NCBI GenBank assembly: GCA_936450465.1
Contig: OW388305.1
Location: 42,838,506 to 42,902,505, forward strand
DNA length: 64,000 bases
Direction of reading: 5' to 3'
From: Gibbula magus
Lineage: Eukaryota; Mollusca; Gastropoda; Trochida; Trochidae
Shown: piece after piece, positions 60,593-64,000 of the stretch
Numbering within the stretch: position 1 is the first letter of the stretch
Layout of the letters: the number at the start of each line of letters is the position of its first letter
The notes under the pieces: model-generated
Told to the model about the DNA's origin: nothing
Databases searched by the model: none
The model's input: only the letters and a program-made list of their open reading frames with translations
Position numbers and translations under genes: made by a program

Positions 60593-62758
60593 TCGTATGA
60601 ACGTTATTTGATAACGAAGCTGTGTTCTGTAGTTGTAGCCCCAAGCACTGTCACTTTTTAAAACATTATTCTAACGGTATTCTTACGTTCATATTGTATA
60701 CGACGTGCTTCAAAGTCATATTTCAAGAATCAACAGGTTATTTTGCAAGCTATAATAATGTACTTTGTGAATGTTATATGGAGTCACACATGATGACACA
60801 GCCAGTTTTCAAAACATCGTCCAATCTCATTAAAATCAAATCGGAAGAAACACTTGTACCTCACCATCTTTTCTGAGGTACGAGTGCTACTTCTATTTGA
60901 TTTTAATTGGATTGATCTTCGGTAAATTTACTCGCGTATACTTATCTCGTCACACATGCATGTGTAATTCTAGCAGAGCTTAATCAACAGAACCGACACG
61001 GGATCAGATAGACTTTTTTCTGAACTGTCAGATTGACGAGAAACTTGTATGACAAAGTAAATTAGGAAGGAAACAGTATTTGTCGAGTAATTACAGTCGT
61101 TTAAGGTTACACTCAATCCCATGCAGTTGGTACTGTGTTGTGCTTTCTAAGAGAAAAAATAAACTAATAGATAATATGTCACTCATAATTTGCTAGGGTT
61201 CAAATCTCTGCAACAAAGAAATACGATGCTAGGACGTCAACACTGATTTCATCTTTTAGGAAGCACGGGTCGTAGGTATCAATATGTGGTTCCACAAACC
61301 GCTGGAAGACACTGCAATGTAATATTTATACAGCAATATTAAACTAGTGTAATACCGTCGAAGAACGACGTCGCAATAGTGTGCACTCGTGACGTCAAAC
61401 GATGGTACATGTACATGCCATGCAGAAATCCTACTTTCACCACACTGGCAATTTCGTATGATTAATTTGGGAAATTAATAAACAGAATTTCAAACTTCCT
61501 TCCAAATAATACTATTTCTATTAAACTCGTGAATGAGTTTGTATTAAACTCGCTTTCGCTCGTTTAATTACAACTCATTTACTCTTTTGAGAAAATTGGT
61601 ATTTAATGGAAGGTGGTTTAGTATCCACTATTTAAACAATGGTCAATGCCTATGTCTATGATGCGTGAACTGGTTCAACGGTGCTAAATAGATAGAAATA
61701 TCTTTAATTCCAGACTCGCCTCACTATAAATACGTATAACACATACAATATAATTTTAAGGCGAGTCACCCTTTTGAGGATTGTGGGAAACAATTATATA
61801 TATATACACTAAAGCAAACAATGATGTAAACCTCATTATATATACAAGCATTCATAAAGTGATGTACATAAAATGTAAGCGGGTGTTTGTCTCAGAAGAG
61901 CAACAATTTGGTTTAAACAAATTCATTTCACGAATAGATACATGGATCGAAATGGTCTTAAAGCTTAGTGAAACTTACAAGAAGATGGCTCCAGTGTATA
62001 TTCATATATAAACATGCTGGTGTAATTAATTTTAAATGGATGAACGTTTTTAATCGTTATCAATTAAAATATATAATCTAATGTATAATTGCCCCGAGAA
62101 GACACGTGATTCTGCATTGACAATCGTTATGCATTATTTCCGTATTATCAGCAGCTCATTGCACAAAACTGCATATCTGCACATCACTGCGTAACCATGC
62201 ATAATGTGAGATTTAATCCTTTACAAATACAGCGTGTTGTCTGGCACCTTTCCTTTTTGTTTAATTGGTGAAGAGTTCTCTATTTTCTCCGTTAATACGC
62301 TGTTAAGCTTACACTTAATAACAGGGATCAAATTCGGGATTAATTAAATCATTAATTATCAATGCTTAATGTGATCGTTTTTAAGGCTATTTGAATTACC
62401 TTTAACAATGCTTAAGCGTAATCTCGCAATTGTTGTTTGCAATCTCCAAAGGTTTAAAGGTTGTCTAAAAGATTATTTGACAAATCCGAATCATTTCCTT
62501 CAATCTCTCAGTAATTTGGAATGAGCTCAATACGACCAGGTATTTTTTGTGGATACAACGCTCGAGAGGTGAATTCAATTTTGCGATTAATGCTCGACAC
62601 AGTAAATATATCAAATCTATATATATGATAACACTGAATTTTGTTTTATATATATGCTAGCAGTGTTGAGCCAGCCTACTGTAGAAATACGGTTTGAGCA
62701 CTATATGCAAAAGAGTGGGGCTTTCTTAAACTGGTTTGTTGCGTTGATAACGTTGCAT
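60593..62758. other. No gene recognised; TGACGTCA at 61390 and a small foldback
   Basis: AT-rich sequence. A short inverted motif TAAACTCGCTTTCGCTCGTT lies at 61545-61565. Open frames at 60622-60876 and 61781-62011 have no recognisable domains. Confidence 0.5.
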
Positions 62759-62865
62759 AGCTGTAAGCCCAACCATGTTGCACACACACCATGCTGACGA
62801 GAAGCGAGACGAGATATGGGCGCTATATAAAATCCATCCATTATTATGTATTATTATTAAGAATA
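62759..62865 (+). mobile_element. Non-LTR retrotransposon/SINE 3' tail fragment
   Basis: GGGCGCTATATAAAATCCAT followed by an (ATT)n-type tail is the same kind of 3' end as the minus-strand copy at 5471-5680. No ORF remnant is legible upstream. Element extent and class are uncertain. Confidence 0.5.
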
Positions 62866-63028
62866 CGGAGATGTTTATCGTATCTTCAGCGCTATGTTTT
62901 AATAAAGTTTCAGACAATACATTGTACAAATTGTGATATCACGATCGCAATAATAAAATAGTATATGAACTTGCATTAAATACATTATAATGTTCGCAGG
63001 TTATTTTGTCAGTTTGTATATAAATGGC

Positions 63029-63075
63029 TTAAAGGTTCATCCATTGTGTTGATGTGGGTCACAGTTCAAAGAAAG
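63029..63075 (+). mobile_element. Family C TTAA element, isolated left end
   Basis: TTAA-AGGTTCATCCATTGTGTT and GTGGGTCACA match the first ~40 bp of family C copy 2. The rest of the element is not found downstream in the window. It is a truncated or rearranged copy. Confidence 0.65.
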
Positions 63076-63319
63076 TCAAGGCATTACGAAAAATAATAAT
63101 TACACCGGTTCCACTGCCATTATGCGTTACGTCATTAGACTGGTTATGTTACAGACAACTAGAGCATCAGGGACTAGTCATGAAACCAGGCTGCAGAAAA
63201 ATATCAATACTGGCTTGCTGGCTTAGACACCATGGTCCTGATATAAGTATTGTAGCAAGTGGTATGTGTTCGTTCCTGGGCTATACATCAATCGTGTACT
63301 CATCCTCTTTGGTAAACTA

Positions 63320-63536
63320 CATCCCAGATAACACACAACTGGTGGACCACTGGTGGGCCACTAGTACCTGCTCCAGTGGCAAACTAGTAGTTTGTCCAGC
63401 TGATAGAAGGTGGGCCACCGATGGCAGCCACTAGAAGCTACTGCTACCATGCTGGTGGGCCACTTGCTATCCATCAGTGGCAAGCCACTAGCTACCTGCC
63501 ACTAGTGGCCCACTAGGAGGTGTGATATCTGGGATA
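63320..63536. mobile_element. GC-rich foldback element, 217 bp
   Basis: The ends ATCCCAGATAACACA and TGTGATATCTGGGAT are inverted repeats. The inner parts are built from GTGGGCCACTAG and AGTGGCCCAC motifs that pair in several registers. The sequence is much richer in GC than its surroundings. An open frame at 63054-63434 runs into it and is not credible as a gene. Confidence 0.85.
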
Positions 63537-63599
63537 CAGATGAGGAATCGATCTTTAACTTGTTTGTACTGATCTCTTACTGTTACTTCAAGAGCCCCC

Positions 63600-63836
63600 A
63601 ATTTTGACCAAATCCTTTCCGATCTCATGTATTAATTAAATCCAGTAGGATCACCTGCATATTTCGCACTTGGTAAACGAAAACTCAACATAATTCACAC
63701 TCTGTTAAGATATTCAAATAGTAAATTTAATGATGATCTATATAGAATTGGATTCTCGAACCATACTTAATGTAATTGTAAATCTCCTTGTGAAGATAAT
63801 TTATCATTATTTCACGGATAGTATCATAATATATGA
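63600..63836 (+). pseudogene. Decayed non-LTR retrotransposon reverse-transcriptase C-terminal fragment
   Basis: In the frame starting at 63666 the translation contains ALGKRKLNIIHTLLRYSNSK, then FNDDLYRIGFSNHT, a TAA stop, and CNCKSPCEDNLSLFHG. The order 'GxRKxNIIHTxLR..S.LNxDLYRI....CxCxxxxE...LFH' resembles the region after the reverse-transcriptase domain of jockey/CR1-like non-LTR elements, including the CxC zinc-knuckle-like part. In-frame stops near 63633 and 63777, and loss of frame after 63834, show that it is dead. Only about 75 codons are recognisable and the window ends soon after. The assignment is by memory of the family pattern. Confidence 0.65.
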
Positions 63837-64000
63837 CAACACTTGTTTCAAAATATTAGTATATTATGCAATAACAGAGTACAGTTACATTAAGACTTGG
63901 TGTTAATTGGCAATGTAAATCTTTCACAACGTGCAGAATTTTAAAGAAGTACACAATTACATCTCCCTGGAAAATTTGACAATTGAGATATAAACTGCCT

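Noticed and set aside
63054..63434. 126-codon open frame near the right edge
   Set aside because: It starts at a truncated family C end and finishes inside a foldback element.

Overview
The window looks like intergenic DNA from a eukaryotic nuclear genome. It is AT-rich (about 65% by eye), full of degenerate transposable elements and tandem repeats, and has no operon-like gene packing. The remnant non-LTR retrotransposon proteins, the tRNA-derived SINE-like units and the many short TTAA/TA-flanked inverted-repeat elements suggest a marine invertebrate, perhaps a mollusc. That assignment is inference. I found no intact protein-coding gene, rRNA or functional tRNA. Almost all open frames are short, and those I examined fall in repeats, in mobile elements or in AT-rich DNA without recognisable protein features.

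Region 1-12592 is a large, old, imperfect inverted duplication. Sequence at 1 to about 6540 matches, in reverse complement, sequence from about 12592 down to about 8220, with roughly 70-85% identity in stretches aligned by eye. The two arms face each other across about 1.7 kb. Each arm carries insertions the other lacks: an 850-bp partial duplication, a 1.5-kb composite TTAA element and a LINE 3' end on the left, and one TTAA element on the right.

Region 12.5-29 kb is a mosaic: degenerate tandem repeats, six forward copies of a ~360-bp TTAA-flanked element (family A), related families B and C, a Tc1/mariner-like element with a transposase remnant, a foldback family (D), a pogo-like 69-bp element, SINE-like tRNA-derived pieces and an ATG/GAT microsatellite. 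Region 29-46 kb is sparser, with a strong 75-bp hairpin, a foldback (G1), a third C copy, a 21-bp minisatellite next to a SINE, a second D copy and two probable LINE 3' ends. Region 46.3-48.2 kb is a 1.9-kb minisatellite with a 20-bp unit.

Region 49-64 kb holds four reverse copies of family A (one abutting a family B copy), a near-perfect 140-bp palindrome, an 11-bp minisatellite open in all three forward frames, a 118-bp tandem repeat, a second mariner-like element, a second G foldback, a GC-rich foldback, and a decayed reverse-transcriptase C-terminal fragment at the right edge. The octamer TGACGTCA occurs at least 16 times across the window against under one expected by composition. No cooperating gene set can be described; the interest lies in genome structure.
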